Shown here piece after piece: positions 1-7,694 of a stretch of DNA of 14,893 nt. Source of the stretch: Stercoripulliclostridium_A sp963642145 (lineage in GTDB: Bacteria > Bacillota > Clostridia > Christensenellales > DTU072); NCBI GenBank assembly GCA_963642145.1, contig CAVIFU010000037.1:1-14893 (forward strand), written 5' to 3'. A model generated the notes under the pieces. The model was given only the letters and a program-made list of their open reading frames with translations. It did not search any database and was not told where the DNA came from. The position numbers were made by a program, and so were the translations under genes. Position 1 is the first letter of the stretch. Each line of letters begins with the position of its first letter.

Positions 1-919
1 GCGTGCCGTCGTAGGTGATGGCAAATAGCTCCATATCCAAGTCGGAGGCGCTTTTGATTGCGTGATATATGTGCGGAATGTAGATATTCGCGGCTTTGTT
101 TTTTGCCTCTTCCAGTAGCTCGACGCAGGTTGCGTTAGATAGCTCGGCGCGGTTGCGGACAACGCGGAAGGGCTTGCGCTCGAAATTCAAATAGTCGATT
201 TTGCCGTATCCGTAGGGCGGATGCATAAGGGCGGTTATCTTGCGTTTGCCGTCCCAAAGAATTTTCTCCGCAACTCGGACTCGGGCGGCGCGTTTACCGC
301 TTACATCCCTCAAAATGCCCATTGCCAAGCCCGTAAGCTCAAAGCCGAGGCTTGCTTCGCGCGGTGTTATCGCTATGCCGTAAACGGGGCTTACGGCGTC
401 GCGGTAGAGTTCGCCTATCGCAAGCCGAACGGATTTACGCGCAGAGATTGCGCGCCGCGCGTTATACGCGTTTGTCGGGTTGACGCCGGCGTTTTCCAAG
501 ACGTACTCGTCCAATGCGCTTTCTATAAGTTGGTGCGCCGTAGGCAGCGATACGCCGTCAAGCGCGTATCCGACATAGGATTCGCACATGCCGTATACGT
601 AGGGGTGTATGGCGCTGTCTAACGCGTAGTGGGCGGCAAGTCCCAAGACGTATGCCGTTTTGATATTGTCGGGATGCGCCCTCAAAACGTCTACAAGGGA
701 AACAAACGTCTCCGCTTGCTTGGACGTGTGCATGCGGTTAGGAAGCCTACCTGCGTCCAAACCGAGCTCTCTGAGCGAGAACAAAAAGTCGGGTCCGATC
801 GCGCCCAGAATGTACGCAGAACGCGCGTCGGAAGTAGAAAATATATCGTCTTTGACGCAAGAAGGGAGGCTCTCAAGAACCTCCTCGCTTGCAAATATGT
901 GTGTTATGAGATTAGGCAT
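1..919 (-). CDS. Zinc-dependent phospholipase C family protein (C-terminus cut by window edge)
   Basis: About 306 residues are visible from an ATG at 919-917; the frame is open to the window edge, so the C-terminus is missing. The protein matches the zinc-dependent phospholipase C family (bacterial PLC, S1/P1-nuclease-like fold). The metal-ligand pattern is nearly complete: H7, D44 (in GAIGPDF), H64, H97 and D101 (in HYALDSAIHPY), H105, then H128 and E132 as HxxxE. This parallels the tri-zinc site of Bacillus cereus PLC, except for the N-terminal Trp. There is no signal peptide, so unlike secreted PLC it should be cytosolic; many such proteins in Clostridia are uncharacterised and the true substrate is unknown. 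It starts 39 bases after iolG on the same strand, with no strong Shine-Dalgarno before the ATG, and may be read through from the iol operon. Family assignment is firm; a link to inositol lipids is only inference. Confidence -1.
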   Translation of the reverse strand, partial: MPNLITHIFASEEVLESLPSCVKDDIFSTSDARSAYILGAIGPDFLFSLRELGLDAGRLPNRMHTSKQAETFVSLVDVLRAHPDNIKTAYVLGLAAHYALDSAIHPYVYGMCESYVGYALDGVSLPTAHQLIESALDEYVLENAGVNPTNAYNARRAISARKSVRLAIGELYRDAVSPVYGIAITPREASLGFELTGLAMGILRDVSGKRAARVRVAEKILWDGKRKITALMHPPYGYGKIDYLNFERKPFRVVRNRAELSNATCVELLEEAKNKAANIYIPHIYHAIKSASDLDMELFAITYDGT

Positions 920-933
920 TTTGTTGTTTTGGG

Positions 934-959
934 ATACCCAAACGGCTGTTTGGGGGTAT
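934..959 (-). other. Stem-loop at the iolG stop codon
   Basis: A 10-bp stem (ATACCCAAAC against GTTTGGG..GTAT, with a two-base bulge) and a GGCT loop overlap the iolG stop codon and lie just before the phospholipase-like gene. No T-run follows on either strand, so it is not a standard intrinsic terminator. It could pause transcription, protect a processed mRNA end or damp expression of the next gene. The structure is seen; the role is inferred. Confidence -1.
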
Positions 960-1984
960 TAAAGTCCGTATTCTTCTTCAATCTCGCTAATCTTAACGGG
1001 ACGGTTCTCTTTGAGCGAACGTTTGGCGGCGAGTCCGATAAGGACGGGTTTGAGACCGTCATAGACGTTGACCTCGGTGGGAGTATCGTTGATAACGGCT
1101 TGGATAAAGCTGTTGACTTCGGCGGTATAAGCTTCCATGTAGCGTTCGAGGAAGAATAGTTTAGGCTTCTCTGCGGTAACGCCGTCGGCGTTGGAGATGA
1201 CTGCGAGAGAGTCGGTATCGTTGCCGATTGCCACTTGACCCAAGGAGCCGAAAGCCTCTACTCTTTGGTCATAGCCGTAGGTTGCGCGGCGGCAGTTATC
1301 TATAACTGCAAGCGCGCCGCTGCGAAGCTTCATGGTGATAACGGCGGTGTCGATGTCGCCGGCTTCGCCGATGGCGGGATCTACCAAAACTCCGCCCATT
1401 GCGTACACTTCGGTTACTTCGTCGCCGGACATGTAGCGCACCATATCGAAGTCATGGATGGTCATATCGAGGAATATTCCGCCCGACACTTTGATGTAAG
1501 AGACGGGAGGCGCCGCGGGGTCGCGGGAGCAGATTTTGAGGACGTTCAGGTCGCCGATTTTGCCGGATTTAACGGCTTCGCGCGCTGCCTTGAAGTTATG
1601 GTCGAATCTTCTGTTGAAGCCGACTTGGTACTTGACACCGGAGTGCTCGATGGCGTCGATGACTTCCTTGATCTTGTTTACGTCGTGGTCGATGGGTTTT
1701 TCGCAGAATACGTGTTTGCCCGCTTTGATTGCCTCGATGGAGATGGGGCTGTGGGTATCGGTAGAGGAGCAAATAAGGACGATGGATATTTCTTTATCCT
1801 CCAAAATCTTGTGATAGTCCTTGTAGGTTTCCTTGATGCCTTGCGCTTTTGCCCAAGCTTCGGTTTCCGGGCTCATGAAGGGGTCGGCAATTGCCTTGAC
1901 TTCCGCGTTCTTTACAAAGCGCGTGACGGATTCGGTATGAACTTTGCCGATTCTGCCTGCGCCGATAATGCCAATTTTGATCAT
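959..1984 (-). CDS. iolG: Inositol 2-dehydrogenase (Gfo/Idh/MocA family)
   Basis: This 341-residue cytosolic NAD-dependent dehydrogenase should oxidise myo-inositol (possibly also D-chiro-inositol) to scyllo-inosose, the first step of inositol catabolism. The N-terminal Rossmann fold has GAGRIG at residues 8-13. The family EKP motif is at 95-97, and the catalytic set is K96, D173 and H177 (DMTIHDFD), one position off from the Lys/Asp/His triad known in Bacillus subtilis IolG. Length is normal for the family. The ATG at 1984 is preceded by GGAG seven bases upstream; the gap to iolE is 15 bases, so it is the distal iol gene of the operon. The main alternative is a scyllo-inositol dehydrogenase (IolX/IolW-like), which shares the fold; the tight linkage to iolE, iolD and iolB favours IolG. 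Confidence -1.
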   Translation of the reverse strand: MIKIGIIGAGRIGKVHTESVTRFVKNAEVKAIADPFMSPETEAWAKAQGIKETYKDYHKILEDKEISIVLICSSTDTHSPISIEAIKAGKHVFCEKPIDHDVNKIKEVIDAIEHSGVKYQVGFNRRFDHNFKAAREAVKSGKIGDLNVLKICSRDPAAPPVSYIKVSGGIFLDMTIHDFDMVRYMSGDEVTEVYAMGGVLVDPAIGEAGDIDTAVITMKLRSGALAVIDNCRRATYGYDQRVEAFGSLGQVAIGNDTDSLAVISNADGVTAEKPKLFFLERYMEAYTAEVNSFIQAVINDTPTEVNVYDGLKPVLIGLAAKRSLKENRPVKISEIEEEYGL

Positions 1985-1999
1985 TGTAATTCTCCTATA

Positions 2000-2899
2000 T
2001 TAGATTTTAGCTACTTTCTTGATGTATTTTCTTGCCTTAATCGCGTACTCCAAGGGGTTGGCGACGGCAGGGTCTTGCTCGGCTTCCACGAGGAGCCAGC
2101 CGGTGTAATCGGAATTTGCCACTACGTCGAATATCGGTTCAAAATCGATGGCGCCGTCACCGGGTACGGTAAATGTGCCCATTCTTACTCCGCGGAGGAA
2201 AGAGAGGTGGTTGCGCTTGACTTCAGCCACGACGTCGGGACGGACGTCTTTGAGGTGGATGTGCTTGATTCTGCCGATGTACTTACGGAGCACGGACATA
2301 TAGTTTTCGCCGCAATATGCAAGGTGACCGGAATCGAACAGCAAGCTGACGTATTTGGGATCGGTTTCAGCCATCATGCGATCGATTTCCGCTTCGGTTT
2401 GGATGACCGTGCCCATGTGGTGATGGTATGTAAGGCTTATGCCGTATCTTTCGAGAGCTATTTCGCCGAGGCGGTTGAGTCCGTCGGTGAGGAGCGCCCA
2501 CTCGTCTTCGTTCATGACGTGCTTAGCCTCGAACACGGGAGTGTCCATTTGTCCTTGGATGGAGTAGCTTTGTTCGCTTACGCCTATCACCTTGGCGCCC
2601 ATGGCTTTTAGGAATTTGCACTTTTTGTGGAAGTCCGCTTCTACCTCGTAGAAAGGCTTGGTAAGCAGATAAGTCGAGAACCAGCAGTTGGCTATTTTGA
2701 GCTTGCGCAGGTTGAGCGCCTTTTTGAGGGCGTTGACCTTGGTAGGATATTTATTGCCGATTTCCGTACCTTTGAATCCGGCAAGAGCCATCTCGCTGAC
2801 GCATTGTTCAAAAGTATTCTCTGCGCCGAGATCGGGCATATCGTCATTGGTCCAACCGATAGGAGCGATACCTAATTTGATCTTCTTTTTGTCTAACAT
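2000..2899 (-). CDS. iolE: Inosose dehydratase (myo-inosose-2 dehydratase)
   Basis: This 299-residue protein is the inosose dehydratase, which removes water from scyllo-inosose to give 3D-(3,5/4)-trihydroxycyclohexane-1,2-dione. It is a TIM-barrel enzyme of the xylose isomerase-like/AP endonuclease 2 superfamily and acts in the cytosol with a divalent metal. Family signatures are the N-terminal GIAPIGWTNDDMPDLG (about residues 10-25), KGTEIGNKYP (about 43-52), the TYHHHMGT segment, LLFDSGHLAYCGE, IKHIHLKDVR and LLVEAEQDP near the end, which carry the expected acidic and histidine metal ligands. Full length. The ATG at 2899 has AGAGGT upstream; iolD ends 18 bases before it and iolG starts 15 bases after it, consistent with one transcript. 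Confidence -1.
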   Translation of the reverse strand: MLDKKKIKLGIAPIGWTNDDMPDLGAENTFEQCVSEMALAGFKGTEIGNKYPTKVNALKKALNLRKLKIANCWFSTYLLTKPFYEVEADFHKKCKFLKAMGAKVIGVSEQSYSIQGQMDTPVFEAKHVMNEDEWALLTDGLNRLGEIALERYGISLTYHHHMGTVIQTEAEIDRMMAETDPKYVSLLFDSGHLAYCGENYMSVLRKYIGRIKHIHLKDVRPDVVAEVKRNHLSFLRGVRMGTFTVPGDGAIDFEPIFDVVANSDYTGWLLVEAEQDPAVANPLEYAIKARKYIKKVAKI

Positions 2900-2917
2900 A
2901 AAGTTTACCTCTTTTAG

Positions 2918-4819
2918 TTATTTTTTGATATTTTCCAAAAGCTCGTTAAGGGCTTCTGTTTGTTTTTCGTTACGCGGAGCGTGCGTTACGCCCGTTTGCC
3001 ACCAACCGCCTTCGTAACCCTCGGTCATGGTCTTGGGCAGTACCTTGATGTCTATGAGCGTGGGACGGTAAGTTTTGAGGGAGTCTTCCAAGGCAAAGCG
3101 GAGTTCTTCTTCCGTCCTTGCCGTATAAGTCTTGTAGCCGTAGCCCTCGGCGCACTTGGCGTAGTCTACGGGTACGAACGGCGTGGACGCGTTGGCTCCG
3201 TAACGGAATTCCGTCGCAAGGCTCTTGACGCCCTTGCCCATTTGCAGATTGTTGATACATCCGAATCCGCCGTTATCGAACAGAAGTACGTTAATCTTCT
3301 TGCCCTCTTGGATGGCGGTAACCATCTCGGAGTGTAGCATTAGGTAGGAACCGTCGCCGGTAAAGGCATAGACTTCCTTATCTCCGCAGGCAAGCTTGCT
3401 ACCCAAGGCGCCCGCAATTTCGTAGCCCATGCAGGAGTAGCCGTATTCCATATTGTAACTATACGGGCTCTCCGTATCCCACATGCGTTGAAGATCTCCG
3501 GGGAGGCTGCCGGCAGCGCCGACGACTATGGCGTCCTTAGGTATGATTTCACGCACGATGCCTATCGCCGCGGTTTGGCATAGCCTTGCGCCGGTAGCGG
3601 CGTTGAAATCTTTGAGAGTGGTGGGCATGTAGTTTTTGACTTCCGGGGTCAAATGCTCGGAATAAGCTATGTGCGTAAGGCGTTCCATCTCTTTCGCCCA
3701 CTCTTTTTGCGCCGTTTTGCATTCATCGATATACGCGGAACGGTATCCCGTAAGCATAGGAATGAGTGCCGAAAGCGTTGCTTTTACGTCGCCGGTAGCA
3801 TATATCGCGTTGAGCTTGGAACCGTGGAAGACGCTGGTGTTTATCGTAACGACCTTGGTGCCGGCGTACAGCGTTTTGCTTGCCGTGGTGAAGTCCGAGA
3901 ACCTTGTGCCGAGTCCGATGATGAGGTCTGCGTTGCGCGCGATTTTGTTTGCCATGGCGTTACCGGTAACGCCGAGACCTCCCAAATAATGGGGGTCGGT
4001 GCAGGGGATTGTGGATTTGCCGGCTTGCGTTTCGGCAAAGGGAACGTTGAATTTTTCGGCGAACTCGGCGATAACCTCACCGGCTTCCGAGTACCTTGCT
4101 CCGCCGCCTACGACGAGCAAGGGATGGCGTGATTCTCGGATGGCTTCCGCCGCTTCTTCGAGCTCTTCACGCACGGCTACGGGGCGTGTAATGCGCGTTA
4201 CGCGCCTCTCGAACAGATACGCGGGGAAGTCGTATACTTCGCCTTGCACGTCCTGCGGCATGGCTATGCAAACGGCTCCGGTGTTGGAGGTATCCGTCAA
4301 AACGCGCATGGCGTTGAGCAACGCGCTTTCAAGCATTTCCGGGCGGACGATGCGGTCAAAGTATCTCGTAACCGCCTTGTAGGCGTCGTTTGTCGTTACG
4401 TTGAGGTCGTAGGGTTGCTCGAGTTGTTGGAGGACGGGATCGGGTCTGCGAGTCGCGAACGTATCTCCCGGGAAGAGCAAGAGGGGCACGTTGTTTACGG
4501 TGGCGCAAGCCGCCGCGGTGACCATATTGCAAGCGCCGGGACCTATGCTGGAAACGCAAGGAATAATCTTACGCCTGTTGTTTTGTTTGGCATAGGACAT
4601 CGCCACGTGCGCCATACCCTGCTCGTTTTTGCCCTGATAGACTTTGAGGGAGTGATCCGTCATGGCGAGGGCTTCGCCTATACCGAGCACGCATCCGTGT
4701 CCGAAAATGGTATACACGCCCTCTACGAACTTATTCTCCTTGCCGTCGAAAGAGACGTATTGGTTATCCAAAAACTTTACGACCGCTTCGCCTACGGTCA
4801 TTCTTACGGTATTTTTCAT
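2918..4819 (-). CDS. iolD: 3D-(3,5/4)-trihydroxycyclohexane-1,2-dione acylhydrolase (ring-opening, ThDP-dependent)
   Basis: This 633-residue thiamine-diphosphate enzyme of the acetolactate synthase superfamily cleaves the cyclic dione to 5-deoxy-D-glucuronate, opening the inositol ring. The three-domain order is normal: an N-terminal pyrimidine-binding domain with the catalytic Glu at about E66 (YQGKNEQGMAH), a central domain (about 215-355, with VVGGGARYSEAG and IIGLGTRFSDFTT), and a C-terminal PP-binding domain with GDGS at 488-491 and FDNGGFG at 515-520 completing the ThDP/Mg2+ motif. Length and motifs are typical of IolD. The ATG at 4819 follows an AGGAG that overlaps the iolB stop (8-base gap), suggesting coupled translation. 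The IolD identity rests on the specific N-terminal segment and the flanking iolB and iolE. Confidence -1.
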   Translation of the reverse strand: MKNTVRMTVGEAVVKFLDNQYVSFDGKENKFVEGVYTIFGHGCVLGIGEALAMTDHSLKVYQGKNEQGMAHVAMSYAKQNNRRKIIPCVSSIGPGACNMVTAAACATVNNVPLLLFPGDTFATRRPDPVLQQLEQPYDLNVTTNDAYKAVTRYFDRIVRPEMLESALLNAMRVLTDTSNTGAVCIAMPQDVQGEVYDFPAYLFERRVTRITRPVAVREELEEAAEAIRESRHPLLVVGGGARYSEAGEVIAEFAEKFNVPFAETQAGKSTIPCTDPHYLGGLGVTGNAMANKIARNADLIIGLGTRFSDFTTASKTLYAGTKVVTINTSVFHGSKLNAIYATGDVKATLSALIPMLTGYRSAYIDECKTAQKEWAKEMERLTHIAYSEHLTPEVKNYMPTTLKDFNAATGARLCQTAAIGIVREIIPKDAIVVGAAGSLPGDLQRMWDTESPYSYNMEYGYSCMGYEIAGALGSKLACGDKEVYAFTGDGSYLMLHSEMVTAIQEGKKINVLLFDNGGFGCINNLQMGKGVKSLATEFRYGANASTPFVPVDYAKCAEGYGYKTYTARTEEELRFALEDSLKTYRPTLIDIKVLPKTMTEGYEGGWWQTGVTHAPRNEKQTEALNELLENIKK

Positions 4820-4827
4820 AGATCTCC

Positions 4828-5601
4828 TTATTTATCTTGGTTGAGTAGCCACGTATATTCCGGCTTATCTGTACGAGTGTTGTCCCACGGATCTCCGGGC
4901 AAATGGCGTATCATCCAAGCGCAGTACATCGGGTATCCGGGCGCGGTAACCTGAGCGTGGGTGTATCCGCCTTCGAACATACCGCAGGAGCCGTCTTTGA
5001 TAGTATACGCCTTGTCGCCGATGAAGCATGCGCCAAAGCCTTCCGGACGATCGAACTTATAGTAGTAGACCTCGGGTTGCGGATGGAAATGCGGAATATA
5101 GCTCCACCATCTGCCTTGCCTTGCGTAGACCTCGCCGAGCACCATATTGGAGTAGGGGGAATTGTGGATATTGATGATGTCCACGACGTCGCGGACGGCG
5201 GTGTTTTCCCATTTGCCGTCGCATGACACGAATTTGACGCAGTCTTCGCCGCGGAAGAGACGGGAAGCGAAAGTATTTTCGTTCTCGGTGCTTTGGACGA
5301 GTATTTCCGCGTCGGTTTCGGCTCTGACGACCACTTCGACGTTTTTGGCGACATGCAGGCATGTGGGTAGCTCGGTAAATACTCCGCTCCTCTTTGCCGA
5401 TACTTCTTTATCCTCGTAGAAGTAGGTTATTTCGCCCTCCAACAGCAACACTGCCGTTTCCATTTCGGGTTCCGCGAGAGTTACGCTCTCGCCTTTTTTG
5501 ACGCGGTACACGGTGATATTCATCATCATCGGCGCGGTTTTTTTGTCGTACACGCGAGTCAGAACTTGTTTGCCGCTTTTGAATTTGGGATAGGTAAACA
5601 T
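4828..5601 (-). CDS. iolB: 5-deoxy-glucuronate isomerase
   Basis: This 257-residue bicupin enzyme of the KduI/IolB family converts 5-deoxy-D-glucuronate to 5-dehydro-2-deoxy-D-gluconate in the cytosol. The C-terminal cupin holds the metal ligands H171, H173 and E177 (IPHFHPQPEVYYY) and H215 (GGYTHAQ); the segment around RWWSYIPHFH and the ending PEYTWLLN are typical of IolB. Length is close to the usual 265-275. It begins at an ATG with GGAGG five to six bases upstream, 11 bases after the transporter stop, and runs straight into iolD. Its product would go to the kinase IolC, which is not in this window. Confidence -1.
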   Translation of the reverse strand: MFTYPKFKSGKQVLTRVYDKKTAPMMMNITVYRVKKGESVTLAEPEMETAVLLLEGEITYFYEDKEVSAKRSGVFTELPTCLHVAKNVEVVVRAETDAEILVQSTENENTFASRLFRGEDCVKFVSCDGKWENTAVRDVVDIINIHNSPYSNMVLGEVYARQGRWWSYIPHFHPQPEVYYYKFDRPEGFGACFIGDKAYTIKDGSCGMFEGGYTHAQVTAPGYPMYCAWMIRHLPGDPWDNTRTDKPEYTWLLNQDK

Positions 5602-5612
5602 ATATCCTCCTT

Positions 5613-7166
5613 TTATTCTTCGATTTTGATTCCGTTAGCCTCGCGACGTTCCATGAGTTCGCGAGTGATGGTTTCTTTCTTTTTGCCGACCAAGTCGTAG
5701 AAGAAGATCGGTATTGAGCAGAGCAGTAAGCTGACGCCCGGCACTACGGATACGAGCGCGAACATACCCATTCTTTGGGCGTTGGTCATTTCCGTAACGG
5801 CTTTGATGGCGCCCTGAGCGACGCTTTGCGCGGGATCGATATTTACGATCATATACATTATTACTATGAATGTGGTGGCAAGCGCGTTGCCGAGCTTATT
5901 GACAAATGATTGGCAAGCCGAGCCCAAAGCGTTGTCGCGGAAGCCGGTTTTCCATTCGAGGTAATCCAAGCTGTCGCCTATCATCGCGTAGGACGTTACG
6001 TTCAACGCGCCGAGAGGTATACATTGTATAATGATAAACGGTATGAGCATATATACAAGCCAACTTGCGGTGGTGTAGATACTCAAAGAGCCTATAATCG
6101 TGGTGCAAATGCTTGCGGCAAAGCCCGCGAGGCAGGTAAAAATAACTATCTTTTTGTAGTCGAATTTCTTGTAAAGCAACGGCATGATGAGCATGGAGCC
6201 GAACATACCTATTGCAGAGCAGATCTGGAATATCGTGGAAACGGTGCCCACGCTCGAGTCGAGAGCCTTTTCGAGTTCGGCTCCCGTAAGACCGTCAAGC
6301 GAAGGTCCGATGTAGAACGCGTAACGCGCGACGTGTACGGCGGCGGCGGACATCATATATCTACCGCTCGAAAGTATACCCATGATGACGACAAGCATGA
6401 GGGGCTTGCAGGTAAATATACGTTTGAGCATGCCGGGCTCGTCATAACTTCTTTGTTTTTTGGGCGGAATGGTAACTCTTTCTTTGGTGAAGAAGAACGA
6501 GAGCGAGAAGAGCGCGACGCCGAGTACGGAAGCGGTAATCGCCATAATCATATATTTTTGTTTGGCAATTTCGAGTCCGTTACCCTTGAAGTAAGGTATC
6601 CAGGAGAGTACCGCAAACATTACCATAGGTATTGCGGAACCCACGCCGTTGACGGTTCTGCCGAAAGAAATCGTGTTGGCGCGTTCGGCGGGATCGGGAG
6701 TCATGACGTTGGGCATCGACCAGAACGGCACGTCTGAAACGGTGTAGACCATTCCCCAGAATACGTAGATAAATCCGGCGTAGATCATGAGTTCGGTTTT
6801 GTTCCAGCCTTCCGGGCAATAGAACATAAAGAATGTAAGAAGTGCAATGGGTATTGCCGTAAACAACACGTAAGGCTTCATTTTTCCCCACGGAGTGGTG
6901 CACTTATCTACGATGACGCCCATCATGGGATCGTTGATGGCGTCCCATATTCTTGCAAGCAACATCAGCAACATAACGAATATGAGAGGCAGTCCCATGA
7001 CGTTGATATAGAAGTCGCTGATGTACCCGGACATTATGGCATATACCATACCTTGTCCGCCGGCAGCCACGCCGTACATAATAAGTTCTTTTTTGCTCAT
7101 GTACTTTTTGGGAGCAATCGGAGCTTGGGCGGTTTGAGTTACGTTTGTTGTTTGTTCGCTTTCCAT
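5613..7166 (-). CDS. GPH-family sugar/cyclitol:cation symporter (MFS superfamily), probable inositol transporter
   Basis: This 517-residue polytopic protein has about twelve hydrophobic segments and the signature of the glycoside-pentoside-hexuronide:cation symporter family (MelB, XynP, YicJ type). RIWDAINDPMMG at about 72-83 carries the paired acidic residues D75 and D79 associated with cation coupling in MelB, and DKCTTPWGKMKPY at 87-99 is the conserved loop. The start is the ATG at 7166, preceded by AAGGAGG four bases upstream; the frame stays open upstream to 7400, but that stretch covers the promoter and shows no transporter sequence. As first gene of the iol operon it most likely imports myo-inositol or a related cyclitol or inositol glycoside with Na+ or H+. 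It is not an IolT/IolF-type permease, so the exact substrate is open. Confidence -1.
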   Translation of the reverse strand: MESEQTTNVTQTAQAPIAPKKYMSKKELIMYGVAAGGQGMVYAIMSGYISDFYINVMGLPLIFVMLLMLLARIWDAINDPMMGVIVDKCTTPWGKMKPYVLFTAIPIALLTFFMFYCPEGWNKTELMIYAGFIYVFWGMVYTVSDVPFWSMPNVMTPDPAERANTISFGRTVNGVGSAIPMVMFAVLSWIPYFKGNGLEIAKQKYMIMAITASVLGVALFSLSFFFTKERVTIPPKKQRSYDEPGMLKRIFTCKPLMLVVIMGILSSGRYMMSAAAVHVARYAFYIGPSLDGLTGAELEKALDSSVGTVSTIFQICSAIGMFGSMLIMPLLYKKFDYKKIVIFTCLAGFAASICTTIIGSLSIYTTASWLVYMLIPFIIIQCIPLGALNVTSYAMIGDSLDYLEWKTGFRDNALGSACQSFVNKLGNALATTFIVIMYMIVNIDPAQSVAQGAIKAVTEMTNAQRMGMFALVSVVPGVSLLLCSIPIFFYDLVGKKKETITRELMERREANGIKIEE

Positions 7167-7193
7167 ATGACCTCCTTGGTTTGTAACACTATT

Positions 7194-7222
7194 ATTATAT
7201 ATTACCGCGCGCGCATTGTAAA
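7194..7222 (-). promoter_or_regulatory. Sigma-A promoter of the inositol operon
   Basis: On the minus strand, -35 TTTACA (7222-7217), a 17-base spacer and a perfect -10 TATAAT (7199-7194) lie 27 bases before the transporter ATG, giving a leader of about 20 nt. The spacer opens with the alternating run GCGCGCGC just after the -35, a feature shared with the cvpA promoter at 12496-12525. An inverted repeat overlaps the -35, suggesting repression at this site. Confidence -1.
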
Positions 7223-7237
7223 TAAGGAATTTTACAA
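7216..7237. promoter_or_regulatory. Operator-like inverted repeat over the iol -35
   Basis: TTGTAAA (7216-7222) and TTTACAA (7231-7237) form perfect 7-base arms around an 8-base AT-rich spacer. The left arm contains the -35 hexamer of the iol promoter, a position suited to a repressor. No regulator gene of the iol type is present here, so the binding protein is unknown. Confidence -1.
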
Positions 7238-7245
7238 ATTTGCGT

Positions 7246-7262
7246 ACTTGCGTTAACCAAGT
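7246..7262. promoter_or_regulatory. Second operator-like palindrome in the divergent region
   Basis: ACTTG and CAAGT form 5-base arms around CGTTAAC, which itself contains the palindrome GTTAAC. The site lies 24 bases upstream of the iol -35 and 34 bases before the divergent ATG at 7296, so it could serve either direction. The symmetry is seen; regulator and effector are unknown. Confidence -1.
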
Positions 7263-7295
7263 TGCCGAGTAGCGCATATATTGGGGCGAGGTGAT

Positions 7296-7694
7296 ATGGA
7301 ATCCGATTACATGGAGAACTTGGCGCGAGCCTACAACGTTAAGCTGCACGGCTCCGCGAATCCGCAAATCGAGTCGGCTACCGACATTTTGCGCCAACAA
7401 ATCGCTTTGCTGACGAATTCCCCTTACGCGCGGCGCAAACTCGTTTCTTATGCGATTTCGCTCAAAGAATCTTCTTTGAACGCCCTCCGCGGTATGGACG
7501 AGGGCAAAAAAATACCCTCTTATCGAATGTATGAGGGTTGCTCGGCAAACGGTTCGGGGGTGTTGAGCAAAGTTGCGGATTTGGAAGTCGAGCTATACAT
7601 TTTGCTCGACACGATGTCGTCGGACGGCGCGGACGTCGTCGGCGTTTTGGATACGGAAACGCGGTTTACCGCGCTACTCGGAAATATACGTTAG
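7296..7694 (+). CDS. Hypothetical protein, divergent from the inositol operon
   Basis: This is the only plus-strand gene I accept. It encodes 132 residues from the ATG at 7296, with GAGG four bases upstream, the same spacing as the divergent transporter gene; a TTG at 7281 would add five residues but has no ribosome site. I recognise no family. The protein is mostly helical in appearance, without signal peptide or membrane segment; notable stretches are YARRKLVSYAISLKESSLNAL and a C-terminal acidic, leucine-rich part (DLEVELYILLDTMSSDG). Codon third positions look like those of neighbouring genes and no alternative minus-strand gene fills the gap. Its last 21 bases overlap the end of the [2Fe-2S] gene tail to tail. 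A weak promoter (TTAACC, 18 bases, TATATT at 7277-7282) is possible. Reality is likely but not certain. Confidence -1.
   Translation: MESDYMENLARAYNVKLHGSANPQIESATDILRQQIALLTNSPYARRKLVSYAISLKESSLNALRGMDEGKKIPSYRMYEGCSANGSGVLSKVADLEVELYILLDTMSSDGADVVGVLDTETRFTALLGNIR

Noticed and set aside
934..959. Intrinsic terminator ending the iol operon
   Set aside because: The hairpin has no T-run on the minus strand, so it is reported only as a stem-loop.
221..1159. Plus-strand open frames at the left end
   Set aside because: They are shadows of the phospholipase-like gene and iolG, whose minus-strand frames carry complete catalytic motifs.
1235..2611. 458-codon open frame on the plus strand over iolG and iolE
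   Set aside because: Both minus-strand genes have full family motifs and ribosome sites; the antisense product resembles nothing and crosses the gene junction.
7167..7400. 78-residue N-terminal extension of the transporter
   Set aside because: It would cover the promoter, both palindromes and part of the divergent gene; the ATG at 7166 has AAGGAGG and starts just before the family-conserved region.
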